A DNA stretch of 64,000 nucleotides from Candidatus Nanopelagicales bacterium (GCA_012103605.1 WLWL01000002.1:19430-83429); one strand, 5' to 3'. Positions 33,099 to 42,283 are shown, counted from the stretch's first letter. Notes: a model not told the origin generated them from the sequence alone. Translations and numbers: made by a program.

Positions 33099-33728
33099 AT
33101 GGTGGCTATGTCCGATCGCGAAGTGGTCGTTGTTTCCCGACCCTACGAGCCCGAGGGCGATTCGCTGTCGCTTGCTCGTGATTTGGCGGCAAGCACCTTC
33201 GGCCTCGTGGTCTACAGCACCCAGACCGCTGTTGCCTTGACTGAGGCAACCATGCGTTCCGTCGTCGGATCGGTTCTCGACAAAACCGTTCCTGCCATCG
33301 CCGACGCCATCATCTCAAGGATTGATCTCACCGACATTGTCGTGCGGCAAGTGGATCTGCAATCGATCATTCTTCGCGCTCTAGACGAGATCGACATAAC
33401 CCAAATCGTGATCGACCGAGTGGATGTCGACGAGATCGTCGGAAAGACCGACCTTGACGCCGTGATCGATCGGATTCCGATGCTGCAGATCGCGGACTAC
33501 ATCATCGAGGAGGTCGACCTTCCACAGATCATCCGCGAGAGCACGGGCGGCGTCGCCCTCGACGCCTTCACCACTACCCGTGTTTCGGCTATCCGGGCAG
33601 ACGAGATCATCTCGACGATGGTGGACACCGTCCTGTTGCGACGGTTGCGTCAACGTGAACGCAAACTCACGGTCTCCGATCCTGAGCCCGATCCGCAAGA
33701 AGAAACAACCGAAGAGCCTGGGCGATGA
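33099..33728 (+). CDS. Hypothetical protein with internal I/V-D-hydrophobic repeats
   Basis: Open frame overlapping RDD by 4 nt; repeats RIDLTDIVVRQVDLQSIILRALDEIDITQIVIDRVDVDEIVGKTDLDAVIDRI. Confidence 0.75.
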   Translation: MVAMSDREVVVVSRPYEPEGDSLSLARDLAASTFGLVVYSTQTAVALTEATMRSVVGSVLDKTVPAIADAIISRIDLTDIVVRQVDLQSIILRALDEIDITQIVIDRVDVDEIVGKTDLDAVIDRIPMLQIADYIIEEVDLPQIIRESTGGVALDAFTTTRVSAIRADEIISTMVDTVLLRRLRQRERKLTVSDPEPDPQEETTEEPGR

Positions 33729-34336
33729 CGTCTTTTCAGCAATACCGCGATCATCACGATGCGCAGGGACCGGTCGTCCTGGAAACCGTCCCTGCTGCCG
33801 GACGTCGCTATCAAGGTGATCGTGCCGGATTCGTCATCAGGGCGATCGCCGCTGTCTTGGACGTCGTTTTTGTCGGCATCATCGTTGTGCTCTTGTGGAT
33901 TGGGGTGTGGTTATTCCTTCTGATCTTCAACCCCCTCATCGACCCCGATCTCACAGTAGAAGTCACTCCACCGTCGGGCTACTTCCTGCTCGCTGGATAC
34001 CTCCTCATGTGGTTGTACTGGACATGGATGTGGGCGACGAACGGCCGAAGCTTGGGTCAGTACCTGATGGGGTTGCGGGTGGTCGGACGTCAAGGCCGTC
34101 GTTTCGGGTGGAAGCTGGCGATGCTGCGGTCTGGATTCTGCGCGGTCTTTCCGCCGGGGTTGGTGTGGGCGATCATCAGTCCACGCAATAGGTCCGTCCA
34201 AGACGTCATGCTCCGCACCAGCGTGATTCACGACTGGTCATCTTCATCATCGGCGTCGACGCCTGAGTCGACGCCTGAGTCATCACCCACGCCAACATCC
34301 GCTCCGACTACATCACCGTCGGACGCCGGTGAATAG
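33725..34336 (+). CDS. RDD family membrane protein with Ser/Thr/Pro-rich tail
   Basis: YQGDRAGFVIRAIAAVLDVVFVGIIVV, GRSLGQYLMGLRVV, NRSVQDVMLRTSVIHDW. Confidence 0.9.
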   Translation: MTSFQQYRDHHDAQGPVVLETVPAAGRRYQGDRAGFVIRAIAAVLDVVFVGIIVVLLWIGVWLFLLIFNPLIDPDLTVEVTPPSGYFLLAGYLLMWLYWTWMWATNGRSLGQYLMGLRVVGRQGRRFGWKLAMLRSGFCAVFPPGLVWAIISPRNRSVQDVMLRTSVIHDWSSSSSASTPESTPESSPTPTSAPTTSPSDAGE

Positions 34337-35075
34337 AACGCGCCGTCATCGCACGGCGACTGCGGCCGTGGCGTGTATCGCTGCGTGTGTGTGCGTCTTG
34401 TTCGGCGTGCCCGCTCACGCGGACATCGTCCAAAGCCCCGTCGGATCCACGGCGTCGGTGCAGGTGTCGGTGACACTGGACAACGATTGGCAGTTCGCCA
34501 ACGCCGAGTGTCTTTTCATTCCGTTGCTGGTGACGTACGGCCGCGCTGATGACACGTCGATCTTGGGAGAGACGACAGTGACCAAAGTCGGTAGCGAGAG
34601 TGTTCGTAACGAAGGCACCTTTCTGGTGCTGCCGGGAGACGCTGTCTCGGGGCAGCTGTTGGACGAGATATTCGTCTGCCCCGCCGACGGCACGGGGGAG
34701 TATCGACTCTCGACGGTTATTCGCGCGATCGGGCCGGCAAGCGAGGACAGCGTCGAATTGAAGCCCTTGACCTTCTGGGTGCGTCCGGCGTCGTCCCAGA
34801 TCAGCCGCGTGACAGCCGTTTCCGTCCACGAGGGAACGCGCGTTCGTGGTCGCGCGACGGCGGGCGATTCGATCGATAAGACGGCGGCCACCGGGGTGGT
34901 GGAAATTCGGTTCGCCAAGAACCGTCGCTGGGGTGCTCCGTACTACGCAACCGTCACCGACGGGCGTTTCGACCAGGTGGTCCCACAGTCGATCGCCCGG
35001 GGAACGCGCGTGAAGGTGACGCTCACCCGATGCTCGTGGTGCTCACGGGCATCGCGAACGGCCCGGGTGCGGTAA
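34329..35075 (+). CDS. Secreted hypothetical protein
   Basis: Signal peptide-like MNRTRRHRTATAAVACIAACVCVLFGVPAHA; overlaps RDD by 8 nt. Confidence 0.65.
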   Translation: MNRTRRHRTATAAVACIAACVCVLFGVPAHADIVQSPVGSTASVQVSVTLDNDWQFANAECLFIPLLVTYGRADDTSILGETTVTKVGSESVRNEGTFLVLPGDAVSGQLLDEIFVCPADGTGEYRLSTVIRAIGPASEDSVELKPLTFWVRPASSQISRVTAVSVHEGTRVRGRATAGDSIDKTAATGVVEIRFAKNRRWGAPYYATVTDGRFDQVVPQSIARGTRVKVTLTRCSWCSRASRTARVR

Positions 35076-35125
35076 GGCGAGCGCGACGGGACGAGCGCGA
35101 TAGGACGAGCGCGGTAGGACGGATG
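35070..35125 (+). repeat. Imperfect tandem repeat, 4 x 14 bp (core CGATAGG), beginning at the stop codon of the upstream gene
   Basis: CGGTAAGGCGAGCG / CGACGGGACGAGCG / CGATAGGACGAGCG / CGGTAGGACGGATG. Confidence 0.75.
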
Positions 35126-35157
35126 CGGTAGCGGCATGTGACGGCACGTACAGTGCT

Positions 35158-35811
35158 GTGGTGTTCTCTCCGGGCTCGCAGGCGCCGCTGATGATGGCGC
35201 GTCGCTGCGTGCGGATGTTGTCCGCGGCGTGTGTGCTGCTACTGGTTGCCGTGGGCGCCTCACCCGCCTTCGCCGCGGATGTCGTCGCTGGTGCACGGAC
35301 GTATCAACGAGCCGCCACCGTTCTGGGAAGCGATGTCGCGGTATGGCGTCCGACCTACACCGCAGGCTTGCCACGGCGCGGACCGATCGACGTGATCGCG
35401 TATGGCAAGTCGTCCAATCGAGCGACCTTCGCTGGCGCTACCTACGGCAAGAGGATGCCGAGCTTCACGATCGCCCAGAAGGGCGCCGCCGATCGCTGGG
35501 CGGCGCGACCTGTCGACCGTGCGGAGCAGGGTCTGGTGGAGACGGTCGCGGTGCGGATAGGGGCCCCGGGGAGCAAGCGGGTTGTTCGGGCACGGGTCTT
35601 CGCGGACTGTCGGGGTCAAGACCCGTCCAACAGCGATCAACGCCGTTGTGATCGCCGAGACGTGGTGCGCTTCGGGGGGAGCGTGGAATTGCTTGCTCGC
35701 ACGATGAGTTCTGGTGAACCGCTCGCTTCCAGTATCCGCATCGATAGTCAAGGGTTGACGTACGCCCAATTGGTCCGGGTCGCGTCCGGATTAGTGCCCG
35801 TCACCAAGTGA
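35158..35811 (+). CDS. Secreted hypothetical protein
   Basis: Signal peptide MARRCVRMLSAACVLLLVAVGASPAFAADV; exact start uncertain. Confidence 0.65.
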   Translation: MVFSPGSQAPLMMARRCVRMLSAACVLLLVAVGASPAFAADVVAGARTYQRAATVLGSDVAVWRPTYTAGLPRRGPIDVIAYGKSSNRATFAGATYGKRMPSFTIAQKGAADRWAARPVDRAEQGLVETVAVRIGAPGSKRVVRARVFADCRGQDPSNSDQRRCDRRDVVRFGGSVELLARTMSSGEPLASSIRIDSQGLTYAQLVRVASGLVPVTK

Positions 35812-35859
35812 AATGTCAGTCAGTCTCGCTAACCTGACCACACCGATGCGGAAGGGGCG

Positions 35860-37044
35860 ATGGTGACGGATATAGGCCTGGGTGTTGTGGTGGCGGTAGG
35901 AGTTCTTCTGGGGCTTGTCGTCGGCATGGTCGTGGGCTGGATCGCCTCCCGGCGGATGGGTCGCAAGGATTTTGCACTTCAATCCGAGGCTATTCGTGCC
36001 GAGTCTGAGTCCGCAGTTGCCCGCTTGAATGCCGAACTCATCGAGGCGCAGGGGCAAATTCGGGTGTTGGAGACCGATCGTGCCTCGTTGCAGGGGGAGA
36101 AGTCCTCGGCGAAATCACTGGAGGACCGCCTGGAGCCGGTGCGCGAGGCACTCGAAGGACTTCGACGTACGACCCAGCAGGCCGAGGTCGAACGAGCGAA
36201 ATCCGCCGCGGAGTTGCGCACGCAGATCGACGGCGTTCAGCGCAATTACACGTCATTGGAGTCAGCAACAAAGCAACTCGTCGCTGCAATGAGCTCAGGT
36301 CAATCCCGTGGTCAGTGGGGAGAGATGCAACTCGAGCAACTGCTCGAGCATTCGGGTCTTGTCGAGGGAGTTCACTTTCGACGTCAGGACTCGCGCATGA
36401 CCGAGGCCGGCGGTGCCCGCCCGGACGTTGTGGTCGATCTGCCGGGAGGCGGCGAGATTCTCATTGACGCGAAGTTTCCCTTCGACGCCTATTGGCGGGC
36501 GATCAAAGCGGACAACGAAGTGGAAATTGACGCTCACCTGCACAAACATGCGGAGGACGTCCTGGCTCGAGCCAAGGAACTGTCGTCCAAGCGTTACTGG
36601 GAATCCAACATCAGCCCAGACTTCGTTGTCATGTTTCTTCCGCTGGAGTCGTTGCTCTCGAGTGCTCTGGAGACCAACGGCTTGCTACTGGAGGAGGTCT
36701 TTGCCCGAAACGTTGTCTTGGCGACGCCAACGACCATTCTCGGGATGTTGCGAACAATTCAATTCGGCTACCAACGCAAGTTGATGGCGGACAACGCTGA
36801 GGAGATCCGGGCCGCGGGTGCGGAGATGTTGACCAGGCTTGAGAAAGCCGTCGATCACCTCGGAACCTTGCGGAAAGGCTTGATGAGCGCCGTGAAGGGC
36901 TACAACGAGTTCATCGGGTCGATGGACAGCAGGGTGATGGTTCAGGCCCGCAGAATGAAGGAACTCGGCGTCGCGTCCTCGACGGACTTGGAACTACCGT
37001 CCGATGTGACGGAGACTCTGCGAGAGTCGAGGTCGTCGGAGTAG
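35860..37044 (+). CDS. rmuC: DNA recombination protein RmuC family
   Basis: N-terminal TM, coiled coil, GQWGEMQLEQLLEHSGL, IDAKFPFDAYWRA, VVMFLPLESLLSSAL, LATPTTILGMLRTI. Confidence 0.93.
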   Translation: MVTDIGLGVVVAVGVLLGLVVGMVVGWIASRRMGRKDFALQSEAIRAESESAVARLNAELIEAQGQIRVLETDRASLQGEKSSAKSLEDRLEPVREALEGLRRTTQQAEVERAKSAAELRTQIDGVQRNYTSLESATKQLVAAMSSGQSRGQWGEMQLEQLLEHSGLVEGVHFRRQDSRMTEAGGARPDVVVDLPGGGEILIDAKFPFDAYWRAIKADNEVEIDAHLHKHAEDVLARAKELSSKRYWESNISPDFVVMFLPLESLLSSALETNGLLLEEVFARNVVLATPTTILGMLRTIQFGYQRKLMADNAEEIRAAGAEMLTRLEKAVDHLGTLRKGLMSAVKGYNEFIGSMDSRVMVQARRMKELGVASSTDLELPSDVTETLRESRSSE

Positions 37045-37077
37045 AAGATCGATGATCCAGGTGTCGTTGTGCGTTGC

Positions 37078-37133
37078 CGGTTCGCCTATCGCGGTCCACC
37101 TATCGCGGTTCACCCATGACGGTCCGCCGATCA
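37078..37133 (-). repeat. Imperfect tandem repeat, 4 x 14 bp (core CGATAGG on minus strand), beginning at the helD-like stop codon
   Basis: Minus-strand units TGATCGGCGGACCG / TCATGGGTGAACCG / CGATAGGTGGACCG / CGATAGGCGAACCG. Confidence 0.75.
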
Positions 37134-39227
37134 CAGCACGCGAAGGACGTGAAGATCCTTCGTAGCCCGGGTGGCCGCTACGTAGATGTCTGCCCCTCGT
37201 GGGTGTTGAGAGCTCAGGGCATCGGGATCCACCACGATGACGCAATCGAACTCGAGTCCCTTGGCCTGTTGGGCTGAGAGCACGGCGATGGGGGCATCGA
37301 GCGCTGCGCTGCCGAAACCGAAGCGCGGCTCGGGCAGCAGCTCGCGCAAATGGGGCAGCAGTGCGTCGGGTGCGATTACGGCGCTGCGTCCGTCCTCGGA
37401 AGCAACTGATTGCGCGTATTGCGGCAACTCGGATAGCGGCAGAGATGCCTCGACTACCTCCGATCCGTCGCGGATGGGGGTCAGTACGGGTGGATCACCC
37501 CCCGCTTCCAGCAGCAGACGCGTGGCTACTTCCGCGATCTGACGGGTGATTCGGTAGGTCACCGTCAGCGTGTGCAGAGCCGTCTTGCTGCGAGCCCAGG
37601 GAAGTGCCTCCTCCCAGGTGCGTGGACCGGCAGGGTGAGACGACTGTTGGAGATCGCCCACCACGGTCATCGATCGGCGGGACGCTCGCCGGCGGATAGC
37701 GCGCCAGGCCATTGCGCTCAACTCTTGAGCTTCATCAACGATCACGTGCCCGTAGATCCATTCCCGGTCGTCAATGGCTCGCTCGGCCAAGGACCCCGCA
37801 TTGCCGCCGGAGTGTGACGGTCGAATGCGGTAGGCATCGGAGGCCTGCAACTCTCGGTAGTCCGGGACATCAGGGGGTGCAGCCGAGGGCGGCTCCCATG
37901 GCCCCAATGCGTTTGCTGCTTCGTCCAGTAGCGGCAGATCATCGGTTGTCCAGGGAGCGTCCGGTGAGCGCACCAGTGCTGCTCGCTCGTCGGCCGTGAG
38001 GATGCCTGTCGCGGCTTCATTGAGGATCGATGCATCGGTGAGCAGATCGCCGATGATGCGCTCGGCGGTTGTCGGAAGCCACATCAAGTTGAATTCCCGG
38101 CGGACTGTCGAGTCCTCGACCATCGACGCAATCAGATCGTCGCAGTACTCCTGGTCTTCGGGATCGTGACCGGTGTCGCGCGCGACATTGCGTGCTGCTT
38201 GCTGGAGCACGCGCCGCAGGAATGGATCGCGACCGTCGTGGAAACGTCGACTGCGGGAGATACCTTTGCTCGCCTGCTCGATTTCCTCTGAGGACAGTCG
38301 TACCCGCATGCCCGTGTGTGTCGTCAGCGTCACTCCTGTGCGAGGAATGCGTACGCGAGCGGTGACGGCCCGCGCTATCACCCGTGCCATGCGATCCGAG
38401 CCTTTGATGCGTGCCACGTCATGAGCATCGTCTGCGGTCGGTCGCACGTCCGGATACAACTGTCGAGGTGTCAGAAGAACAACATCTGTTTCACCCAAAC
38501 TAGGAAGAACTTGATCGATGTAGTGAAGAAAAACGTTGCTGGGTCCAACGATCAGCACCCCGTCGCGTGCGAGTTGTTCGCGATGCGTATAAAGCAACCA
38601 TGCGGCTCGGTGAAGTGCGACGACGGTCTTGCCAGTCCCGGGGCCTCCTTGCACGATGGTGACCTGGTCAAGATCGCTGCGAATAATGGCGTCTTGATCC
38701 GATGCGATGGTGGCAAGAATGTCTGCCATCCGTCCCGAGCGCGGCGCTTCCATTGCCGACAGACTCGGGTCAACGGCTTCGTGGATTCCATCGAAGGTTT
38801 CGTCATCCACGTGAGTAACGTGCGGCCCTCGCGGTGAGGGACGTGTGGCGATGCGCCGCCGCAGCACGACATCCATCGGATTCTTGTTTGTGGCCTGATA
38901 AAACGGCGCGGCTTGGGGGGCTCGCCAGTCGATCAGAAGAATGTCGCCGGCCTCATCGCGCATGCCGATTCGCCCGATGTGGTGATCGTCACCTCCGTCG
39001 AATCGCAGTCGCCCGAAGCACATTCGAGGGCGCGCCGCCTCGGCGGCGTGTAGTTGAAGGCGCAGATTGTCCAGGAGTGCTTCGCGTTCGAGTTCATCTT
39101 GGCCGGTGCCCGTACTCGGAGCACTCGTAGTGTTGCTGATGCGTGACCGGAGGTGGTCGATGTGCTGGTCGAGGTGCGAGTGAGCATGGTCGATGAATGT
39201 TTGCTCATCCTCGATGCTGCTGGGCAC
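37131..39227 (-). CDS. HelD/HelR-like UvrD-family helicase (RNA polymerase recycling)
   Basis: MCFGRLRFDGGDDHHIGRIGMRDEAGDILLIDWRAPQAAPFYQAT, VQGGPGTGKTVVALHRAAWLLYTHR, VIVDEAQELSAMAWRAI. Confidence 0.9.
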   Translation of the reverse strand: MPSSIEDEQTFIDHAHSHLDQHIDHLRSRISNTTSAPSTGTGQDELEREALLDNLRLQLHAAEAARPRMCFGRLRFDGGDDHHIGRIGMRDEAGDILLIDWRAPQAAPFYQATNKNPMDVVLRRRIATRPSPRGPHVTHVDDETFDGIHEAVDPSLSAMEAPRSGRMADILATIASDQDAIIRSDLDQVTIVQGGPGTGKTVVALHRAAWLLYTHREQLARDGVLIVGPSNVFLHYIDQVLPSLGETDVVLLTPRQLYPDVRPTADDAHDVARIKGSDRMARVIARAVTARVRIPRTGVTLTTHTGMRVRLSSEEIEQASKGISRSRRFHDGRDPFLRRVLQQAARNVARDTGHDPEDQEYCDDLIASMVEDSTVRREFNLMWLPTTAERIIGDLLTDASILNEAATGILTADERAALVRSPDAPWTTDDLPLLDEAANALGPWEPPSAAPPDVPDYRELQASDAYRIRPSHSGGNAGSLAERAIDDREWIYGHVIVDEAQELSAMAWRAIRRRASRRSMTVVGDLQQSSHPAGPRTWEEALPWARSKTALHTLTVTYRITRQIAEVATRLLLEAGGDPPVLTPIRDGSEVVEASLPLSELPQYAQSVASEDGRSAVIAPDALLPHLRELLPEPRFGFGSAALDAPIAVLSAQQAKGLEFDCVIVVDPDALSSQHPRGADIYVAATRATKDLHVLRVL

Positions 39228-39320
39228 AGGCTCCTCCTGCTTTCTTCCCAGATTGGGCAGTAGAGAAGTCTTTCATGCAACTGTCTGTCGCGCACTACCG
39301 GAACGCGTAATACTGCGCCG

Positions 39321-39995
39321 ATGGTGGTGCCGTCGCAGTGGCCGTGCCCGATCGACGACATCGTGATCTGGTCGTTTGCCTTTGACGATGGCGAGGACGT
39401 CGTCGAGGGCGCCCACGAGGCCTTGATTGACGGAGGCCTTGCGGACGGAGTCACCGAAGACTGGCAGCAGTTGTCCGAGAGTGGCGATGTGCCGCCAACG
39501 GGCAGCCCGCGGTGGGCTGAATGGGCTTTGGGGAGAGGCGCCGTGCGTCAGGCGGCGACTGCTGTCGGGCTCACGGACGTTCGATTGGAGCGATCACCTG
39601 AGGGTGCTCCCTTTATCGCGGACTCGGCATGGGGCGTGTCTATCGCGCATACCTCGGGGTTGGTCCTCGGCGCGGTAGGGCCGGGCCGTATTGGTGTGGA
39701 TGTCGAGAGAGCCGATCGGGACGTCACGCGACTTGTGCGCGCACTCTTGCCCAGTGAGCGCGAACTCACTGTCTCATTGAGCGCGATCTCCATCATGGTG
39801 GCGAAAGAGGCGGCTGCGAAGGCGACAGGGCAGGGGCTCGGGGGCTCTTTGGCGCGCTGGCCAGTGGTTGATGTTGAACTGTCCGGAATCGCGCCTTGTG
39901 TCGGCGTCGCCAGCGCCGCGGCTCGGGTCATTGATGTCCGAATCTACGAGCATTCTGGATACGTCACCGGGGTTGCGAGTTATCCCGACGACTGA
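39321..39995 (+). CDS. 4'-phosphopantetheinyl transferase superfamily protein
   Basis: GVSIAHTSGLVLGAV, RIGVDVERADRDV, MVAKEAAAKATGQGL. Confidence 0.88.
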   Translation: MVVPSQWPCPIDDIVIWSFAFDDGEDVVEGAHEALIDGGLADGVTEDWQQLSESGDVPPTGSPRWAEWALGRGAVRQAATAVGLTDVRLERSPEGAPFIADSAWGVSIAHTSGLVLGAVGPGRIGVDVERADRDVTRLVRALLPSERELTVSLSAISIMVAKEAAAKATGQGLGGSLARWPVVDVELSGIAPCVGVASAAARVIDVRIYEHSGYVTGVASYPDD

Positions 39996-40069
39996 CGCTC
40001 CGTGAAAGTTGTCCACGACGACCGGCGTCCCGACGTGTCGATGGATAGCGACGCTGGCATCATGAAACG

Positions 40070-40483
40070 GTGAGCGACCCCGACGCACTGTTCGCCGTGT
40101 ATGAGGAGGCGCTGGTGACGGCGCAAGACCCATCGAGCGGGGAGTGGGTGGACCCGTCTTTCGAATGTCTTGCACGGACAGACGTCGCTGCAGTTCTTAC
40201 GGCCTATAACCCGGGATCGGAACGACGGAGTTGGGCGCAGAACGAGGCAGCGAATGCCCAACTGCGCGATGTATTGCAGGCGGCCTACACCGACGTGTGG
40301 CGCGCCGATGGCTTCTCGCCGGATGGCACCTGGCGAGAGCCGGGGTGGTTGGTGTGGGGGATGCCCGTGGACGTCGCAGTTGCGATTGCTGCCGACTTTC
40401 ACCAAATTGCCATCTACCACTACGACACCCACGGTGTTCGGTCCGTTGTTCCCTGCTCACCGGGTGATGGCTCGTCGGCTTAG
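40070..40483 (+). CDS. DUF3293 domain protein
   Basis: VLTAYNPGSERRSWAQNEAANAQLRDVL...W.EPGWLVWGM...A..FHQIAIYHYD. Confidence 0.75.
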   Translation: MSDPDALFAVYEEALVTAQDPSSGEWVDPSFECLARTDVAAVLTAYNPGSERRSWAQNEAANAQLRDVLQAAYTDVWRADGFSPDGTWREPGWLVWGMPVDVAVAIAADFHQIAIYHYDTHGVRSVVPCSPGDGSSA

Positions 40484-40494
40484 TTCGAGCTCGC

Positions 40495-41664
40495 TTACTC
40501 CGATTCCGCTGGGTCTGACGCTGATTCCTGAGACGTGTCGAGGTCTTTCGGTGACGGCGGGGTGGGGAAGAGCGTGGCGGCGGCGTTGCGATTGGCGAGA
40601 ACGATCCACTGCTGTCCGGGCTTGAACGCCAAGACCTGCCCCTGACCGTCGGTAAAGGTGGTACCGGATTCGGCGTCCGGGCGCGACCACTTCGCCTGAT
40701 ACATGAGCCCGTCGCGCAGCACAAGGGCATCGCCCTTGCCGATGGTGATCGCGTGGGGAGTGTTGCCGCCGCCCTTGTCGAAGAAGCGTGAGGGTTCCTG
40801 CTTCACGTACTGGATCACGACCGTTGCTGCACGTTGACCGTCGGGGGTTTCCTCCGCTTCAGCGGTTCGGCCATTGAGTGACACGCGGTAGAGACGGCTG
40901 GCCTGGTCGTAGGTGAATTCAGCCGACGAGGCAGACCATTCGTAACGTGCTGACAAGCCGACCGATCCGTTCGGGGGAGGAGTGGAGCTGAAGCTCAGTC
41001 CGATGTCGCGGGCTTGCGATGCGTCCGGCGCAGCCGTGAGGCCCTCGGGACCGTCAAGGAAATAGTTGTACGGGGCCCGACGACTGAAGTCTCGTTGGTA
41101 GGCGAATGCAGCCTTGTTGGGCGAGATGTCGATCAACGATGAGTTAGCGATCACCGGCCACATCTTGCGCTGGGCGCCGGAGAAGCTGAAGGCGGGAGAT
41201 CCGTACTGAGCCAGAAGATCGATGTCGGTGATCCGGGCCGAACGCACCGGCCCGATCCGCTCGGGAACATCGGAGGAGAAAACGGCGGCGAGGCGGGTGA
41301 TGCCGTACTCGACTTCCTCGATATAGACGATGTCGGCCCGGTCCAGCCCCGCGTGCGGTTGAGCAAACCGGGTGTTGTCGAGTTTCACGACGAGAACGGG
41401 TGACGGTTCGCCCTGATCGGGCTGGGGCAGGCCGTTCAGTGGAAATGTCGGCGTGGGTGTCGGCGTGGGTGTCGGCGTGGGTGTCGGCGTGGGTGTCGGT
41501 GTCGGTGTCGGCGTCGGTGTCGGCGTCGGCGTGGCCTGGGGAGACGGGCGTGCGCTGGCTTCCGCCGATGGGGTGCCGGCGGCGTTGGGAGATGGGGTGG
41601 AGCAGCCGGCCACAGCACAGGCGGCGGCAATCGCCAGAGCCGCGAGGGCCCGAGGGGTGGTCAC
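40495..41664 (-). CDS. DUF3048 domain lipoprotein with (Thr-Pro)n linker
   Basis: GTG start 41664 (VTTPRALAALAIAAACAVAGCST, lipobox VAGC), GIGPVRSARITDIDLLAQ-type region, VLRDGLMYQAKWSRP. Confidence 0.85.
   Translation of the reverse strand: MTTPRALAALAIAAACAVAGCSTPSPNAAGTPSAEASARPSPQATPTPTPTPTPTPTPTPTPTPTPTPTPTPTFPLNGLPQPDQGEPSPVLVVKLDNTRFAQPHAGLDRADIVYIEEVEYGITRLAAVFSSDVPERIGPVRSARITDIDLLAQYGSPAFSFSGAQRKMWPVIANSSLIDISPNKAAFAYQRDFSRRAPYNYFLDGPEGLTAAPDASQARDIGLSFSSTPPPNGSVGLSARYEWSASSAEFTYDQASRLYRVSLNGRTAEAEETPDGQRAATVVIQYVKQEPSRFFDKGGGNTPHAITIGKGDALVLRDGLMYQAKWSRPDAESGTTFTDGQGQVLAFKPGQQWIVLANRNAAATLFPTPPSPKDLDTSQESASDPAESE
41446..41533. repeat. Hexameric/dodecameric microsatellite (GGCGTGGGTGTC type) encoding the Thr-Pro linker
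   Basis: Read directly; about 14-15 consecutive (GGCGT/GGGTGTC-type) hexamers. Confidence 0.95.
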
Positions 41665-41757
41665 GAGGGAACTGTAGGCAAGCGGTGGAGGCCCAGGGGG
41701 GTTCGGCTCGCGGGGGAGCCGCCGTGGAATCAAAGGGAAATTCTTGGTGAAAGGGGG

Positions 41758-41785
41758 TTGACGGTGGAGTAGAATGGAGTACATT
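41758..41785 (+). promoter_or_regulatory. Predicted mraZ/dcw promoter TTGACG-N16-TACATT
   Basis: TTGACG 41758-41763; TACATT 41780-41785. Confidence 0.55.
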
Positions 41786-41799
41786 GGAGGCACTTGGGG
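41765..41799 (+). promoter_or_regulatory. MraZ-binding repeats: four TGGRG motifs phased at 10 bp
   Basis: TGGAG at 41765, 41775, 41785 and TGGGG at 41795, upstream of mraZ. Confidence 0.85.
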
Positions 41800-41851
41800 T
41801 TATCACAGTGGCTAATGGGGCCAGAGTGGTGTGAGAGGGAAAGGGCAGCCA

Positions 41852-42283
41852 ATGTTTCTGGGCACCCACGCTCCTCGATTGGACGACAAGGGCCGCCTCG
41901 TTCTCCCGGCGAAATTTCGTGAGCAATTGGCCGCCGGCCTAGTTCTGACCAAGGGTCAAGACCGATCGATCGTCGTGTGGCCGGCCGCGGAGTTCTCCGC
42001 CTACTCCGAGCGCCTGAATGAGGCGTCGCGGTCCGACGCTCGTGTCCGGGCCTACCTCAGGGTGCTTTTTTCTGGTGCCTCGGATGAAATTCCCGACCGT
42101 CAGGGGCGGATCACGATGCCGACGTCCCTTCGCGAGTACGCGGGTCTGGATCGCGACGTGATCGTGGTGGGCAACGGAACCACCGCCGAGATTTGGGATT
42201 CCTCGACCTGGGAGTCCTACCTGGGCAGCCAGGAGGACGACTTCTCCGGAATAGACGAGGAGGTGATTCCGGGCGTGATGTGA
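41852..42283 (+). CDS. mraZ: Transcriptional regulator MraZ
   Basis: MFLGTHAPRLDDKGRLVLPAKFRE; DRQGRITMPTSLREYAGLDRDVIVVG (AbrB-like tandem). Confidence 0.96.
   Translation: MFLGTHAPRLDDKGRLVLPAKFREQLAAGLVLTKGQDRSIVVWPAAEFSAYSERLNEASRSDARVRAYLRVLFSGASDEIPDRQGRITMPTSLREYAGLDRDVIVVGNGTTAEIWDSSTWESYLGSQEDDFSGIDEEVIPGVM

Noticed and set aside
39228-39320. Rifamycin-associated element upstream of the HelD-like gene
   Set aside because: No 19-bp GGGGCTTGCGGCAAGCCCC-like palindrome visible
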